From NCBI RefSeq assembly GCF_016518545.1, contig NZ_JACVTO010000006.1, positions 1 to 64,000 on the forward strand: a stretch of 64,000 bases of DNA. The letters are read 5' to 3'. Origin of the DNA: Pseudomonas sp. S30 (GTDB taxonomy: Bacteria; Pseudomonadota; Gammaproteobacteria; Pseudomonadales; Pseudomonadaceae). Both the position numbers and the translations under genes were made by a program. This document shows positions 28,549 to 38,403 of this stretch, piece by piece (the first letter of the stretch is position 1; every line of letters begins with the position of its first letter). Under the pieces are notes generated by a model, which was not told where the DNA came from, did not search any database, and was given only the letters and a program-made list of their open reading frames with translations.

Positions 28549-29118
28549 ATGAAATCTCTATCTGTATTGGCGCTGTTCTGCGCCGCCTACGTGGGTGTCG
28601 CAAGTGCCGGGGCCACCGTTGAATCGGTTCCGAAAGACTCACCGCAAAAGACTCAAAGCAATGGCCAGCTACAGCCACCGATCTCTTACGCCACGTTATG
28701 GGCGGATGAGAAAGGCGCCACTCACGTGGGTCATTGCCGCCTGGAAGGTCTTGAGTTCAAAAGCTACGCACCACCGGCCGCGCCACAGTGGATTGGCATC
28801 TCTCCCGACGATATCGAGAGCATTGCCTATGCTGTGTTGCCGCCGGGCTATGTCGGCAATTGGCATCATGCGCCGGGGCCTCAGTGGGTGGTCACCTTGC
28901 AGGGTCGATGGTCGGTGGAGACCACCGATGGCACGGTACTGGTCCAGGGGCCGGGCGAGATGCAGTTCAACGCCGATACCCCGTCGCGGCCGCGTCCGGA
29001 TGACGACCGTGTAGGCCACCTGACACGCACCGTAGGCGATGAACCCAATGTGCAGTTGATCATCAAGCTCAAGCCAGGTGTGGCTGAGAAGCGTACCACC
29101 GGCCGCTGTGCCTACTGA
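28549..29118 (+). CDS. Exported cupin-domain protein
   Basis: This 189-residue protein has a signal peptide (about 1-21, ending ASAG) and a single cupin barrel (about 90-180). The metal-site region reads GNWHHAPGPQWVVTLQGRWSVET and VQGPGEMQFNADT. ATG at 28549 is preferred over 28537 because GGAGGG lies six bases before it and includes part of the upstream ATG. The function is unknown. It lies 20 bases before the lactonase and is probably co-transcribed with it. Confidence 0.8.
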   Translation: MKSLSVLALFCAAYVGVASAGATVESVPKDSPQKTQSNGQLQPPISYATLWADEKGATHVGHCRLEGLEFKSYAPPAAPQWIGISPDDIESIAYAVLPPGYVGNWHHAPGPQWVVTLQGRWSVETTDGTVLVQGPGEMQFNADTPSRPRPDDDRVGHLTRTVGDEPNVQLIIKLKPGVAEKRTTGRCAY

Positions 29119-29138
29119 TTTCAGACGGATCTGAATAC

Positions 29139-30155
29139 ATGAATCGAACCCTTGAAAAACTGTTTCTGAACCCTTCGTCCTGTGTGCTTGCCAGCGCGAT
29201 GCTTTTCGCAGGTTCTGCCAGCGCAGCCACTCCCCAGACGCCTGTCCGGCAAGTGGTCATAGATCCGGCGTTCAGCCAACTGGTCGACGCCAAGGCCCGG
29301 GTCGAGTTGCTTACCGATCAAGCGAAATGGGCGGAAGGGCCGCTATGTCTGCCGAATGGTCGTGTCATATGGAGCGATATCAAGGCGAACAAGGTCAGCG
29401 GCTGGCAAGCGAACGAGGGCGTGTCGACCTGGCTGGAGAAGGCCGACTTCCAGAACGGTCATACGCTGGATGCGCAGGGCCGTGTGGTCGCAGCGTCCCA
29501 CGGCAGGCGCGGTATCGTGCGGCAGGAGACCACCGGTGAGTGGCGGACTCTGGTCGACACCTACCAAGGCAAGCGGTTGAATAGCCCGAACGATGTGGTG
29601 GCGGATAACCGCGGCGCGCTGTGGTTCACCGACCCTACCTTCGGGGTGCTGAGCAAAAGCGAAGGTTATGGTGGAACACCCGAGCAGGGCGGCGAGTTCG
29701 TCTATCGATATGTACCCGATACCGGTGAGATCACGCGTCTCGATACGCCAGAGGTGCAGTCACCCAACGGGCTGGCCTTTTCGCCGGATCAACAGCTGTT
29801 GTATGTGGCCGACTCGCAGATGGCTCACGACTTCAGCGACAAGACGCTGGCGCACCGCATCATGGTTTACGAGGTCCGCGACGGTCGCCTGAGCGACGGC
29901 AAGGTCTTTGCCGAGATCCAATCCGGCATTCCCGACGGTATCAAGGTGGATGCCCTGGGCAACGTCTGGAGCAGCAGCAAGGAAGGCATCCAGGTCTTTG
30001 CCCCGACCGGCAAGCCGCTGGGCAAGTTGTTGGTCACGGCGAGCGACACCAGCAACCTGACATTCTGTTCGGATAGTCAGGAAAGTTGGGCCTATATCAC
30101 CGCTGCTAACAAGGTTCTCCGAGTGCAAGTGACGAAGGATGCCACCGGACACTAG
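29139..30155 (+). CDS. Exported SMP-30/gluconolactonase-like lactonase
   Basis: This is a 338-residue six-bladed propeller with a signal peptide (1-29, ending ASA). SMP-30 metal ligands are visible: Glu66 in WAEGPL, Asn/Asp in NSPNDVVADNRGALWFTDP, and Asp in IPDGIKVDALGNVW. It should hydrolyse a sugar-acid lactone in the periplasm. Next to a sugar-acid catabolic operon and a pectate lyase, an aldonate or aldarate lactone is the likely substrate. Most pseudomonad uronolactonases are cytoplasmic, so the export signal is notable. Confidence 0.88.
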   Translation: MNRTLEKLFLNPSSCVLASAMLFAGSASAATPQTPVRQVVIDPAFSQLVDAKARVELLTDQAKWAEGPLCLPNGRVIWSDIKANKVSGWQANEGVSTWLEKADFQNGHTLDAQGRVVAASHGRRGIVRQETTGEWRTLVDTYQGKRLNSPNDVVADNRGALWFTDPTFGVLSKSEGYGGTPEQGGEFVYRYVPDTGEITRLDTPEVQSPNGLAFSPDQQLLYVADSQMAHDFSDKTLAHRIMVYEVRDGRLSDGKVFAEIQSGIPDGIKVDALGNVWSSSKEGIQVFAPTGKPLGKLLVTASDTSNLTFCSDSQESWAYITAANKVLRVQVTKDATGH

Positions 30156-30549
30156 GCGCCGTCTGGGAAGTCAGCATGCCGGGACTTTTCGACGCAGGCC
30201 CGTGCAACCATGGCTTTGAAGCCGCTCGCCAGTGTGGATCAACCGGTACAACGTGGTATCCGCCACCGGTGCAGGGGCTGTACGGCAATCTGTGGGGTGA
30301 GATGTAACGCTGGCTGGCCACTGCTGCGCAGTGACGGCGGCCAGGGCCGGGCCGTGTTGCGCACGGGAGGTGGCGATGGCGACGTCTTTCGCATCGACCG
30401 CTTCCCGATCCCCCGCAGCCGCATGCTACTATCCGCGCGCAGCGAACGTTCGACTTCGTTTCGCCGCATCGACGACACGGACGTTCGCTCGAAAACGCGC
30501 CCTGCCTGGGCGTGTTTGAAATCATCATTGATCAAGGATTCGATTATTC
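30156..30549. other. Intergenic region upstream of pectate lyase
   Basis: This 394-base stretch holds a 43-codon frame at 30176-30307 (plus) with GGAAG six bases upstream, ending PPPVQGLYGNLWGEM. I do not recognise it and it may be chance. The pectate lyase promoter should lie near 30480-30530, where sequence becomes AT-richer. Confidence 0.35.
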
Positions 30550-31692
30550 ATGGCTACAGCATCCACCTTCACCCCATGCAGATTGGCCGGTGCCCTGTTC
30601 GGCGCACTGATGCTCGGCGCTGTTCCGGCGCACGCTGCAGACATCTGGCTCGAAACGGCCACGACCGGCTGGGCCACCCAGAACGGTGGTACCAAAGGTG
30701 GCTCCAAGGCCAGCGCGGCGAATATCTACACGGTAAAGAACGCGGCTGAGTTGAAGTCGGCACTGGGCGCGGCGGTGGGAAGCAACGGACGCATCATCAA
30801 GATCACCGGCGTGATCGACGTCAGTGAGGGCAAGGCCTACACCAGCACGGCCGACATGAAGAAGCGCGGTCGCCTGGACATTCCTGGCAAGACCACGATC
30901 GTTGGCACCACCAAGACTGCCGAAATTCGCGAGGGGTTCTTCTACGCCAAGGAGAACGACGTCATCATCCGCAACCTCACCATCGAGAATCCGTGGGATC
31001 CAGAGCCGATCTGGGACGCCAATGATGGCAAGGAAGGCAACTGGAACTCCGAGTACGATGGCTTGACCATCGAAGGCGCCAACAACGTGTGGGTCGACCA
31101 TGTCACCTTCACCGATGGTCGTCGCACCGACGCGCAGAACGGTACTGCAAACGGTCGGCCCAAACAGCATCACGACGGCGCGCTGGACGTGAAGAACGGT
31201 GCGAACTACGTGACCATTTCGTACACGGTGTTCAGGTCCCACGAGAAGAACAACCTGATCGGTTCGAGCGACAGCCGTACCAGCGATGACGGCAAGCTCA
31301 AGGTGACGATCCACAATTCCCTGTTCGAGAATATTTCGGCACGCGCGCCACGCGTTCGCTTCGGTCAGGTGCACCTGTACAACAACTACCATGTGGGCAG
31401 CCTCAACGATAAGGTCTACCCCTTCTCGTACGCCCATGGCGTTGGCAAGAATTCGAGAATCTTCTCCCAGAACAACGCGTTCGAAATAAGCGGTATCAGC
31501 GGCTGTGCGAAAATCGCCGGAGACTACGGCGGCACCGTCTACAAGGACAGTGGCTCCACCCTCAATGGCAGCGCGCTGACCTGTTCCTGGAAGTCCGACA
31601 TTGGCTGGACCCCTCCTTACAGCTACAAGCCGCTGGCAGCCAGCCAGGTCGCGGCTGACGTCAAGGCCAAGGCCGGTGCCGGCAAGCTCTGA
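30550..31692 (+). CDS. Secreted PL1-family pectate lyase
   Basis: This is a 380-residue parallel beta-helix enzyme that cleaves polygalacturonate by beta-elimination. It has a signal peptide (about 1-29, ending AHA) and the PL1 signatures [33 protein letters not shown] (calcium-site Asp) and [18 protein letters not shown] with the catalytic Arg. The lyases of Dickeya and Xanthomonas are type II substrates, and here the gene ends 65 bases before a convergent T2SS operon. A short terminator follows. Confidence 0.92.
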   Translation: MATASTFTPCRLAGALFGALMLGAVPAHAADIWLETATTGWATQNGGTKGGSKASAANIYTVKNAAELKSALGAAVGSNGRIIKITGVIDVSEGKAYTSTADMKKRGRLDIPGKTTIVGTTKTAEIREGFFYAKENDVIIRNLTIENPWDPEPIWDANDGKEGNWNSEYDGLTIEGANNVWVDHVTFTDGRRTDAQNGTANGRPKQHHDGALDVKNGANYVTISYTVFRSHEKNNLIGSSDSRTSDDGKLKVTIHNSLFENISARAPRVRFGQVHLYNNYHVGSLNDKVYPFSYAHGVGKNSRIFSQNNAFEISGISGCAKIAGDYGGTVYKDSGSTLNGSALTCSWKSDIGWTPPYSYKPLAASQVAADVKAKAGAGKL

Positions 31693-31716
31693 CCGAACCG
31701 CGCCATAGGGCAATGG

Positions 31717-31742
31717 GAGCCCTCGGTGACGAGGGCTTTCGC
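31717..31742 (+). terminator. Terminator after pectate lyase
   Basis: The stem GCCCTCG with CGAGGGC closes loop GTGA and is followed by a short TTTC run. Confidence 0.6.
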
Positions 31743-31757
31743 TCCGCTCGCGCGGGG

Positions 31758-32966
31758 CTACTGGACCAACTGGTTGATCTCGATGATCGGTAACAGCACG
31801 GCCATCACAATGACCAGCACCACGGCACCCATCACCACGATCATCAGGGGCTCCAGCAGTGCCGTCAGCGCCATGGCGCGGCGCTCGATATCACGCGACA
31901 GTGTCTGCGCGGCCCGCTCCAGCATCGGCGGCAGCGCACCGGTTTTTTCACCGCTGGCGATGAGGTGTATCAGCACGGGTGGAAACACCTTTTCGACCCG
32001 CAGCGCAGCGGCCAGGCTCACGCCCTGACGCACCTTCGCGGTGGCATCATTCACGCTCAGGTGCAGGCGATCATTGGACAGGGTTTGCCGCGCCGCCTCC
32101 AGGGCACGCAGCAATGGCACGCCAGCGGCGCCGAGAATGGCCAGGGTCGAGGCGAACCGCGCCGTGTTCATCCCTTGTACGAAGCGACCCACCAACGGCA
32201 GCCGGAGCACGCGGCTGTGCCATTTCAGGCGCGCTGTAGGGTTGCGCAGGTAGAGGCGCCATCCCGTGAAACCTGCGGTCATGAGTGCGAAACACACGCC
32301 ACCCCAGGCGCGAATGAAATCACTGGCTTCGAGCATCGCCACCGTCAGCCCTGGCAAGTCCTGGCGTGCCTGGGAAAAGGCGCTGACCACCTGCGGCACC
32401 ACATAGCTCAGCAGGAAGATCACGATCGCGATCGACACCAGGCCGACCACACCTGGATAGATCAGCGCGGTGAGCACCTTGCTGCGCAGGTTGTTGCGCT
32501 CCTCCATGTAGTCGGCCAGCCGTTCCATCACCTGCGCGAGGTCTCCAGACGCCTCGCCGGCGCTCACCAGTGCGTGATAGATGGTCGGGAAATCCCGAGG
32601 CCGTCTGGCCATCGCCTCGGCCAGGCGCATGCCACTGCGGACATCGCCGCGCACGGCGCTCAAGGTCATGGCAATGTGCTTTTTCTCCGCCTGCTCCACC
32701 GTGGCGCTCAGGGCCGCCTCCAACGGCAGGCTGGCGCCCAGCAGACTGGCCAGTTGCCGGGTGGACCAGGCCAGGTCGTTGTCCGAGAGCCTGGCGCCGA
32801 ACAGCGCATGGCCGTCAGCGGCCCCCGGTTTTTCCAACTGCAGCGACAGTGCGGTGAGGCCTCGGCTGCGCAAGGCATCGAGCGCTGCGCGCGCGCTCTC
32901 GGCCTCGATCAGCCCGGACTCTACCTTGCCTGTGGTGTCGGCGGCTTCGAAACGATAGCGCTCCAT
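31758..32966 (-). CDS. gspF: Type II secretion inner-membrane platform protein GspF
   Basis: This is a 402-residue polytopic platform protein. There are two repeated T2SSF domains (about 70-190 and 270-395) and transmembrane segments near 165-190, 215-240 and 370-398. ASLLGASLPLEAALSA and LIASGEKTGALPPMLERAA are family motifs. It overlaps gspE by one base and is last in the seven-gene minus-strand run G-K-L-M-D-E-F, corresponding to HxcS in P. aeruginosa gene order. Confidence 0.95.
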   Translation of the reverse strand: MERYRFEAADTTGKVESGLIEAESARAALDALRSRGLTALSLQLEKPGAADGHALFGARLSDNDLAWSTRQLASLLGASLPLEAALSATVEQAEKKHIAMTLSAVRGDVRSGMRLAEAMARRPRDFPTIYHALVSAGEASGDLAQVMERLADYMEERNNLRSKVLTALIYPGVVGLVSIAIVIFLLSYVVPQVVSAFSQARQDLPGLTVAMLEASDFIRAWGGVCFALMTAGFTGWRLYLRNPTARLKWHSRVLRLPLVGRFVQGMNTARFASTLAILGAAGVPLLRALEAARQTLSNDRLHLSVNDATAKVRQGVSLAAALRVEKVFPPVLIHLIASGEKTGALPPMLERAAQTLSRDIERRAMALTALLEPLMIVVMGAVVLVIVMAVLLPIIEINQLVQ

Positions 32967-34384
32967 CAGGCGTCCCGTGTCACACGCAGGATTTCCTGCG
33001 CCGCAGTGACGCCGGCGCGCACCCAGCGTTGACCATCTTCGCGCAGGCTGGACATGCCCGCCTGGCGAGCGGTGGCACGCAGCGCGATTTCGTCGGCACC
33101 CTGGTGGATCAGGGCGCGCAGGCCATCGTCGATACAGAACAATTCGTGGATGCCGGTGCGGCCGCTATAGCCGCTGTGGTTACAGACCGTGCAACCGACC
33201 GCTCGCCAGGTGTCAGGGTGCACCGGGTCTGGCTGCTTGCAATGGCTGCACAGGCGCCGCACCAGCCGCTGTGCCAGGACTCCCAGCAGTGAAGAGGCGA
33301 GCAGAAAGGGTTCTACGCCCATGTCAGTCAGCCGGTTGACGGCCGACACCGCGTCGTTGGTATGCAGCGTGGCCAGCACCAGGTGCCCGGTCAGCGAAGC
33401 CTGCACCGCGATCTGAGCGGTCTCCAGATCACGAATCTCGCCGATCATGATGATGTCCGGATCCTGACGAAGGATCGCTCGCAAGGCCTGGGCGAAGGTC
33501 AGGTCGATCCTGGCGTTGACCTGGATCTGGCTGATGCCGGGCAGGTCGTACTCCACCGGATCTTCGACGGTCAGGATATTGCTGCTGCTGGCGTCGAGCC
33601 GAGCGAGAGCGGCGTAGAGGCTGGTGGTCTTGCCGCTACCCGTGGGGCCGGTCACCAGTACGATGCCGTGCGGCTGACGGATCAACTGGTCCAGCTTGGC
33701 CAGTATCTGCGGGTCCATGCCCAGGGTTTCCAGGTGCAGCCGTCCTGTCTGTTTGTCGAGCAGGCGCATGACCACCCGCTCACCATGGCCTGTGGGCACG
33801 GTCGACACCCGGATGTCGATGGGCCTGCCGGCGACGCGCAGTGCGATGCGACCGTCCTGGGGCAAGCGCTTTTCCGCGATGTCCAGTTGCGCCATGATCT
33901 TGATCCGTGACACCAGTGCCGGGTGCAGGGCCTTGCGCGGCGATACCACGTCCCGCAGGGTGCCATCGACCCTGTAGCGCACCACCGAATGGCTTTCGTA
34001 GGGCTCGATGTGGATGTCGCTGGCTTCGTCCCGCGCGGCCTGGGTGAGCAGCGCGTTGATCATGCGGATCACCGGGGCGCCGTCCTGGGTGTCGAGCAGG
34101 TCGATGACTTCCGGGATGTCCTCCATCAGACGGTCCAGGTCGACTTCGTTTTCCGCCTCGCCCACCACGGCCGCCGCGCTGCCCGTGTCGGCGTAGGCGG
34201 CGGCGAGCAGGCTGTCGAAGGCCGCCTCCTGCACCTGTTCGAGCCGCGCCACGCCGAACTGCCGACGCGCTTCGGCGATCGACCAGCCGGGTGTCGAGGG
34301 GCAGACGATCAGCACCGCGCCGTCTTCACGAGGACTCAGCAGGATGCGCTGCGCCCTGGCCCAGGCGTAGGGCAGGGCGCTCAT
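32966..34384 (-). CDS. gspE: Type II secretion ATPase GspE
   Basis: This 472-residue cytoplasmic ATPase powers pseudopilus assembly. It has Walker [16 protein letters not shown] (about 245), an Asp box, Walker B in [16 protein letters not shown], the His box [16 protein letters not shown] segment and a CxxC zinc element (CSHCKQPD and CTVCNHSGY). The N-terminal N1 domain is short. It overlaps gspD by four bases and gspF by one, so expression is coupled. Confidence 0.96.
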   Translation of the reverse strand: MSALPYAWARAQRILLSPREDGAVLIVCPSTPGWSIAEARRQFGVARLEQVQEAAFDSLLAAAYADTGSAAAVVGEAENEVDLDRLMEDIPEVIDLLDTQDGAPVIRMINALLTQAARDEASDIHIEPYESHSVVRYRVDGTLRDVVSPRKALHPALVSRIKIMAQLDIAEKRLPQDGRIALRVAGRPIDIRVSTVPTGHGERVVMRLLDKQTGRLHLETLGMDPQILAKLDQLIRQPHGIVLVTGPTGSGKTTSLYAALARLDASSSNILTVEDPVEYDLPGISQIQVNARIDLTFAQALRAILRQDPDIIMIGEIRDLETAQIAVQASLTGHLVLATLHTNDAVSAVNRLTDMGVEPFLLASSLLGVLAQRLVRRLCSHCKQPDPVHPDTWRAVGCTVCNHSGYSGRTGIHELFCIDDGLRALIHQGADEIALRATARQAGMSSLREDGQRWVRAGVTAAQEILRVTRDA

Positions 34385-36714
34385 GGCTGCGGCTCGGCGT
34401 GCATCGGCACGCGGGACCGGCTGCTTGCGGTTGCCGCCGGCATGCCGACGTCCGATGGCGGTAATTGTGGTGCCTGCATCGGTGGCATCGCCCAGGTGCG
34501 CTGCGGTTGCAGTGCGCTCTGGGCGCGGCGAATGAAGTCGTAGCGATTCAGGGTGATCGCCCGCCCACCGTCGCTGTCACGGATGATGTAAGGCCGCAGG
34601 AATACCATCAGGTTGGTCTTGGTGCTGGTCCGGCGCTCGCTGCGAAACAGCGCGCCAAGCCCGGGGATGCCCGACAGCCAGGGCACTGCCTCGTCGCTCT
34701 GGGTGTAGCCGTCCTGCAAGAGGCCGCCGAGCACCATGATCTGCCCGTCATCGAGCAGGATGCTGGTGTCGATCGCACGCTTGTTGGTCACCACACCCGC
34801 CGAATTGGCGCTAGCGGATGCACGCTCGTCGATGCTGCTGACTTCCTGGTAGATGTCGAGCTTGACGGTGCCGCCTTCGGAGATCTGCGGTCGGACGTTG
34901 AGCTTGAGCCCCACTTCCTCGCGTGTCACCGTCTGGAACGGGTTGTTGCTGGTCCCCCCGCCACCGGTGACGTAGCTGCCGCTGACGAACGGAATGGTCT
35001 GCCCGACGAAGATGCTGGCCGCTTCATTGTCCAGCGTCAGCAGATTCGGAGTCGACAGCACGTTGCTGCCGCCTTTGCTCTTGAGTGCCCTGGCCAGCAC
35101 CTTGAGATCCAGGACGTTGCCGATGCCCGGTATGTTCACCGTGCCGTTGAGGTAACCCACGCTCAACCCGCCGGGCAGTGCGTCGATGCTGGTCAGGCCA
35201 CCACTGCGCACACCGCTGCCACCCAGGTTGGCGCCGCCGATCACACCCTTGCTCGCGAGATCGCCGCTTTGCCATTGCACGCCGAATGCGTTGGCATCGT
35301 CTTCGCCGACTTCGACGATCAGGCTTTCGATCACCACTTGGGCGCGTCGCTGATCCAGCAGGTCGATGACTTCTCGCAGGTTGCGGTACAGCGGCTCGGG
35401 TGCCGAAATGAGCAGCGTGTTGGTGGTGGCGTCCGCCTGGATGGTGGCACCGCCGGCGCTGAAGGCGACGCTTTGCTCGGTTGCCTGTGCAGCGGCGAGA
35501 TTGCCCGAGTTGCCCTCGAGCTGCTCGTGGGCGCTGGTGCTGTCCTGGGCCTGACTGGCGCCCCCCTGGCCGTTCTGGCCGCCGCGACCGTGGCCCCCCA
35601 TCGAACCCAGCACCGAGCGCGCGTTATCGGCGCTGGCGGTGTCGGCTTCGCCGGTGAGCAGGCCGCGCAGGGCCTGGGCCAGCTTGCCCGCCTGGGCATT
35701 GCGCAGGTACACCACGTGCAGGTTGCTCGGATTGCTCTGGACGTTATCGAGCTTGTACACCAGGTTGCGCGCCAGCTCCGTGCGCTCCGGGCTGGCCGCG
35801 CGAATGATGATCGAGTTCGAGCGCGGGTCACCCACCACCGAGATCTTCTGGGTGGCATCGCCGCCTGGCTGTTCCAGCAGTTGCGAGACCATGCCGGCAA
35901 TGTCCACGGCGATGCCGTTCTGCAGCGGCACCACATCGGTATCGATCGCACTGGGCGTGTCGATGCTCTCAACCAGCTGCGCCACGCGTTCGAGATTGTC
36001 GGCGTAGTCGGTGATGACCAGGGTGTTGTTGCCCGGATAAGCATTGATCGGATTGTTCGGCGAGACGATTGGGCGCAGTACCGGCACCAGGTTCGCCGCG
36101 TTCTCGTAATGCAGGCGGAAGGTGCGCGTGAGCATGCCGCTGGCACCAGGCTGGTCGGTGCTGTGGACCGGCCCACCGAGCAATTTGGCGTCGGCTTCGG
36201 GGAGCACATGGATCACGCCACCCACCTCGACGGCGCTGAAGCCTTGCAGGCGCAAGGTGGTCAGCAGCATGTCGTAGGCCTGGTGGGCGGGAACCTGGTG
36301 TTCGGACACCAGGGTCAGCGAACCGGTGACGCGAGGGTCGATGAGAAATTGCCGGCCCGTGGCGCGGGACAGCCCGCGGACCACTGCCTGGATGTCGGTG
36401 TCCACGAAATTCAGACTCACCGGCTGATTGCCGAGCGGATCGCTCAGCGCTGCGCCAGCGGCAGGCGCACGGTCACGGCGCAGCGGCCTGCTGATCGTGT
36501 GTCGAGCTGGCGGCTGTCGTTCGCGCAGGGCCTGGTCACGCTGGCGCTGCACCATCGGATCGCCGCTGCGCAGGGTCTCTGTCAGGGGCTGGCCGAGTTG
36601 GCTGTCGCCGGGCGGGGCGGGTGGGGGGAGCGCCGTCTGCGTGCTACAGGCACTCAGTGCCAGCAGCAGCCAGGGCGCGGCGCCGCAGAGATAGTTGGAT
36701 CCTGACCACTTCAT
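34381..36714 (-). CDS. gspD: Type II secretin GspD, lipoprotein type
   Basis: This 777-residue outer-membrane secretin has a lipobox LSAC with Cys23, so it is a lipoprotein like HxcQ, which reaches the outer membrane without a pilotin. N0-N3 domains occupy about 95-480 and are interrupted by a Gly/Gln/Ser-rich insert (about 365-415, [13 protein letters not shown]). The secretin pore follows (about 500-720, [12 protein letters not shown] and [16 protein letters not shown]). It overlaps gspM and gspE by four bases each. Confidence 0.95.
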   Translation of the reverse strand: MKWSGSNYLCGAAPWLLLALSACSTQTALPPPAPPGDSQLGQPLTETLRSGDPMVQRQRDQALRERQPPARHTISRPLRRDRAPAAGAALSDPLGNQPVSLNFVDTDIQAVVRGLSRATGRQFLIDPRVTGSLTLVSEHQVPAHQAYDMLLTTLRLQGFSAVEVGGVIHVLPEADAKLLGGPVHSTDQPGASGMLTRTFRLHYENAANLVPVLRPIVSPNNPINAYPGNNTLVITDYADNLERVAQLVESIDTPSAIDTDVVPLQNGIAVDIAGMVSQLLEQPGGDATQKISVVGDPRSNSIIIRAASPERTELARNLVYKLDNVQSNPSNLHVVYLRNAQAGKLAQALRGLLTGEADTASADNARSVLGSMGGHGRGGQNGQGGASQAQDSTSAHEQLEGNSGNLAAAQATEQSVAFSAGGATIQADATTNTLLISAPEPLYRNLREVIDLLDQRRAQVVIESLIVEVGEDDANAFGVQWQSGDLASKGVIGGANLGGSGVRSGGLTSIDALPGGLSVGYLNGTVNIPGIGNVLDLKVLARALKSKGGSNVLSTPNLLTLDNEAASIFVGQTIPFVSGSYVTGGGGTSNNPFQTVTREEVGLKLNVRPQISEGGTVKLDIYQEVSSIDERASASANSAGVVTNKRAIDTSILLDDGQIMVLGGLLQDGYTQSDEAVPWLSGIPGLGALFRSERRTSTKTNLMVFLRPYIIRDSDGGRAITLNRYDFIRRAQSALQPQRTWAMPPMQAPQLPPSDVGMPAATASSRSRVPMHAEPQP

Positions 36715-37244
36715 GAAGCTTCCTTAGTACTACGCGCCTGATCCATGCGGACAGTTCCTGACAGAGCGCCTGCCATATCATCGGCCTTGGCGCCGCTTGC
36801 TCGCTGCAAACGGGCCTCGACCACTTCCAGAGAGCATTGCCTGGGCTGGTTCAGCAGCCAGCCGATCACGGCATCGGCTGGCGCGGCGTCGAACGTCAAC
36901 TGCCAGCCCTTGTCCAGTGGTGTCAATTGGTAGTGTCCGAGCAGTCCCGAGGTATCCAGGGTGTGGCGGATGGCTGCTTCGCCGGGCTGACTGGGCATCT
37001 CGTCCAGCAGCCGCTCGAGTGCCTGGGATTGCGCCCGCAATTTCGGGGTCTCTGCCTGCCAGTGCTTGAGAGTCCGCAGCGGGGGCTCGATCAGCACCAG
37101 CCAGCACAACCATCCGCCGAGCAACGCGGCAGCCGCCGCTATCAAGCGCCGCTCACGCACGGCCAGGCCAAGCCAGGCTGCCCGAGCGAGGGTCTTGAAA
37201 TGTTGCCAGCGGCCACGCCAACGATTCAGGTAGTGCTTACTCAT
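36711..37244 (-). CDS. gspM: Type II secretion protein GspM
   Basis: This is a 177-residue bitopic inner-membrane protein with a cytoplasmic basic N-terminus (SKHYLNRWRGRWQHFK), a transmembrane helix (about 36-56, RRLIAAAAALLGGWLCWLVL) and a periplasmic ferredoxin-like domain. ATG at 37244 overlaps gspL by eight bases; the frame is open further upstream but runs inside gspL. It is identified by size, topology and position between gspL and gspD. Confidence 0.85.
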   Translation of the reverse strand: MSKHYLNRWRGRWQHFKTLARAAWLGLAVRERRLIAAAAALLGGWLCWLVLIEPPLRTLKHWQAETPKLRAQSQALERLLDEMPSQPGEAAIRHTLDTSGLLGHYQLTPLDKGWQLTFDAAPADAVIGWLLNQPRQCSLEVVEARLQRASGAKADDMAGALSGTVRMDQARSTKEAS

Positions 37245-38403
37245 CGTCGCGTATGGCACCGGTTTCGGATTCATGGGGTTCGGCAGAGCGCAGTCGCCAG
37301 CCGTTCGGCGTCGCCTCAGCGGCGATGCCGGCCTGGGCCAGGGTGGCTCGCCAGGTGTCATCGGCGGTGGTGCCTCGCGCCTCGGCGGACAAGTCGATGT
37401 GCAGTGTGGCGTGCTCGAAGACCAGGGCCTGCACCGTGCCGGCGAGGAAGGGCATGGCGCTGGCGGCGTGCTGGACCTGGCTGGCGAAGTCTGCAGACGC
37501 GTCGGCACCTGTCGGGTTGCGCCGCGCGCTCAATTGCTGGCGGGCCTGTTGCAATGGATTGAGGATGACGGGCAGCTCCGGGAACGCCTGTTTGACCCGC
37601 TGGCTCATGTGTCTTTTGAGCCGCAGCCCTTCGCTGGCCTCGCGCGCTGCGTACAGGTTCAGGGCCAGCAGCCACACGCCGATCGCCAGCGCGCAACAGG
37701 CCAGCGCCTTGCCCCAGCGCACCGGCGCGGTGGGTGCCTTGTCTACGCCTGCGTGCAATCCCCACCGCGGTGAAGCGCCGGACCACGGCACCTGGGCAGA
37801 CGCCGCGTCGAGGGCAGGCGCAGGCGTGTTGTCCGGGTACCAGAGCAGGCGACTGCCCTGGGTCTGCAGCGCGTCCAGGCTCGCCTGGACCTGGGGCTCG
37901 ACGGCGCCCTGATCCGGGCCGTGGCGCAACAGCAGGTGCCCTTCCATCACGCAGGCACTGATCGACCCGTTCGGTGGCACCGGCAGGCGAAAGGGGGCAG
38001 GGTAGAGCCCTAGCAACTTGAGCTGGTGGCGTCTGAGTTCGTCACCGAGGCGCTGCACCAGTTCCCGCGGCAACCAGCTGACGGCCACGTGCCCATCGGC
38101 ATCGCCCGCGCTATGGGCGATGTGCATCTGCTCGGGACGTCCCAGCACCAGCGTCTGTGCCGCACACGCCACCGCTGCCTGGGTTCTGGCGGCGCCAAGC
38201 GGCGGCAGTTGTACCCGGGAAAGAATGCTGTCGAGCGGATGCAGGAAACACTCGACCGTGTGCGCTCCAGTGGTCTGCTGCATCGTCGCCAGGGTGCCGA
38301 GGCCGGTCTGGCTGACGCGGCCGTGACGATCCAGCAAGGCGAATGCCAGTGGGCTGTCCGATGTCAGGCCATCGAGCGGCGGCAAGGCAATGCGCAGGCT
38401 CAT
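37237..38403 (-). CDS. gspL: Type II secretion protein GspL
   Basis: This is a 388-residue assembly-platform protein. The N-terminal cytoplasmic actin-like domain (about 1-230) binds GspE. A transmembrane helix near 235-255 (KALACCALAIGVWLLALNLY) precedes a periplasmic ferredoxin-like domain (about 290-380). ATG at 38403 overlaps the gspK stop by four bases. Sequence identity in this family is low, so assignment relies on domain layout and operon position. Confidence 0.88.
   Translation of the reverse strand: MSLRIALPPLDGLTSDSPLAFALLDRHGRVSQTGLGTLATMQQTTGAHTVECFLHPLDSILSRVQLPPLGAARTQAAVACAAQTLVLGRPEQMHIAHSAGDADGHVAVSWLPRELVQRLGDELRRHQLKLLGLYPAPFRLPVPPNGSISACVMEGHLLLRHGPDQGAVEPQVQASLDALQTQGSRLLWYPDNTPAPALDAASAQVPWSGASPRWGLHAGVDKAPTAPVRWGKALACCALAIGVWLLALNLYAAREASEGLRLKRHMSQRVKQAFPELPVILNPLQQARQQLSARRNPTGADASADFASQVQHAASAMPFLAGTVQALVFEHATLHIDLSAEARGTTADDTWRATLAQAGIAAEATPNGWRLRSAEPHESETGAIRDDE

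Noticed and set aside
34465..36705. Long plus-strand frame opposite gspD
   Set aside because: The minus-strand secretin is unmistakable; the plus frame is a codon-bias artefact.
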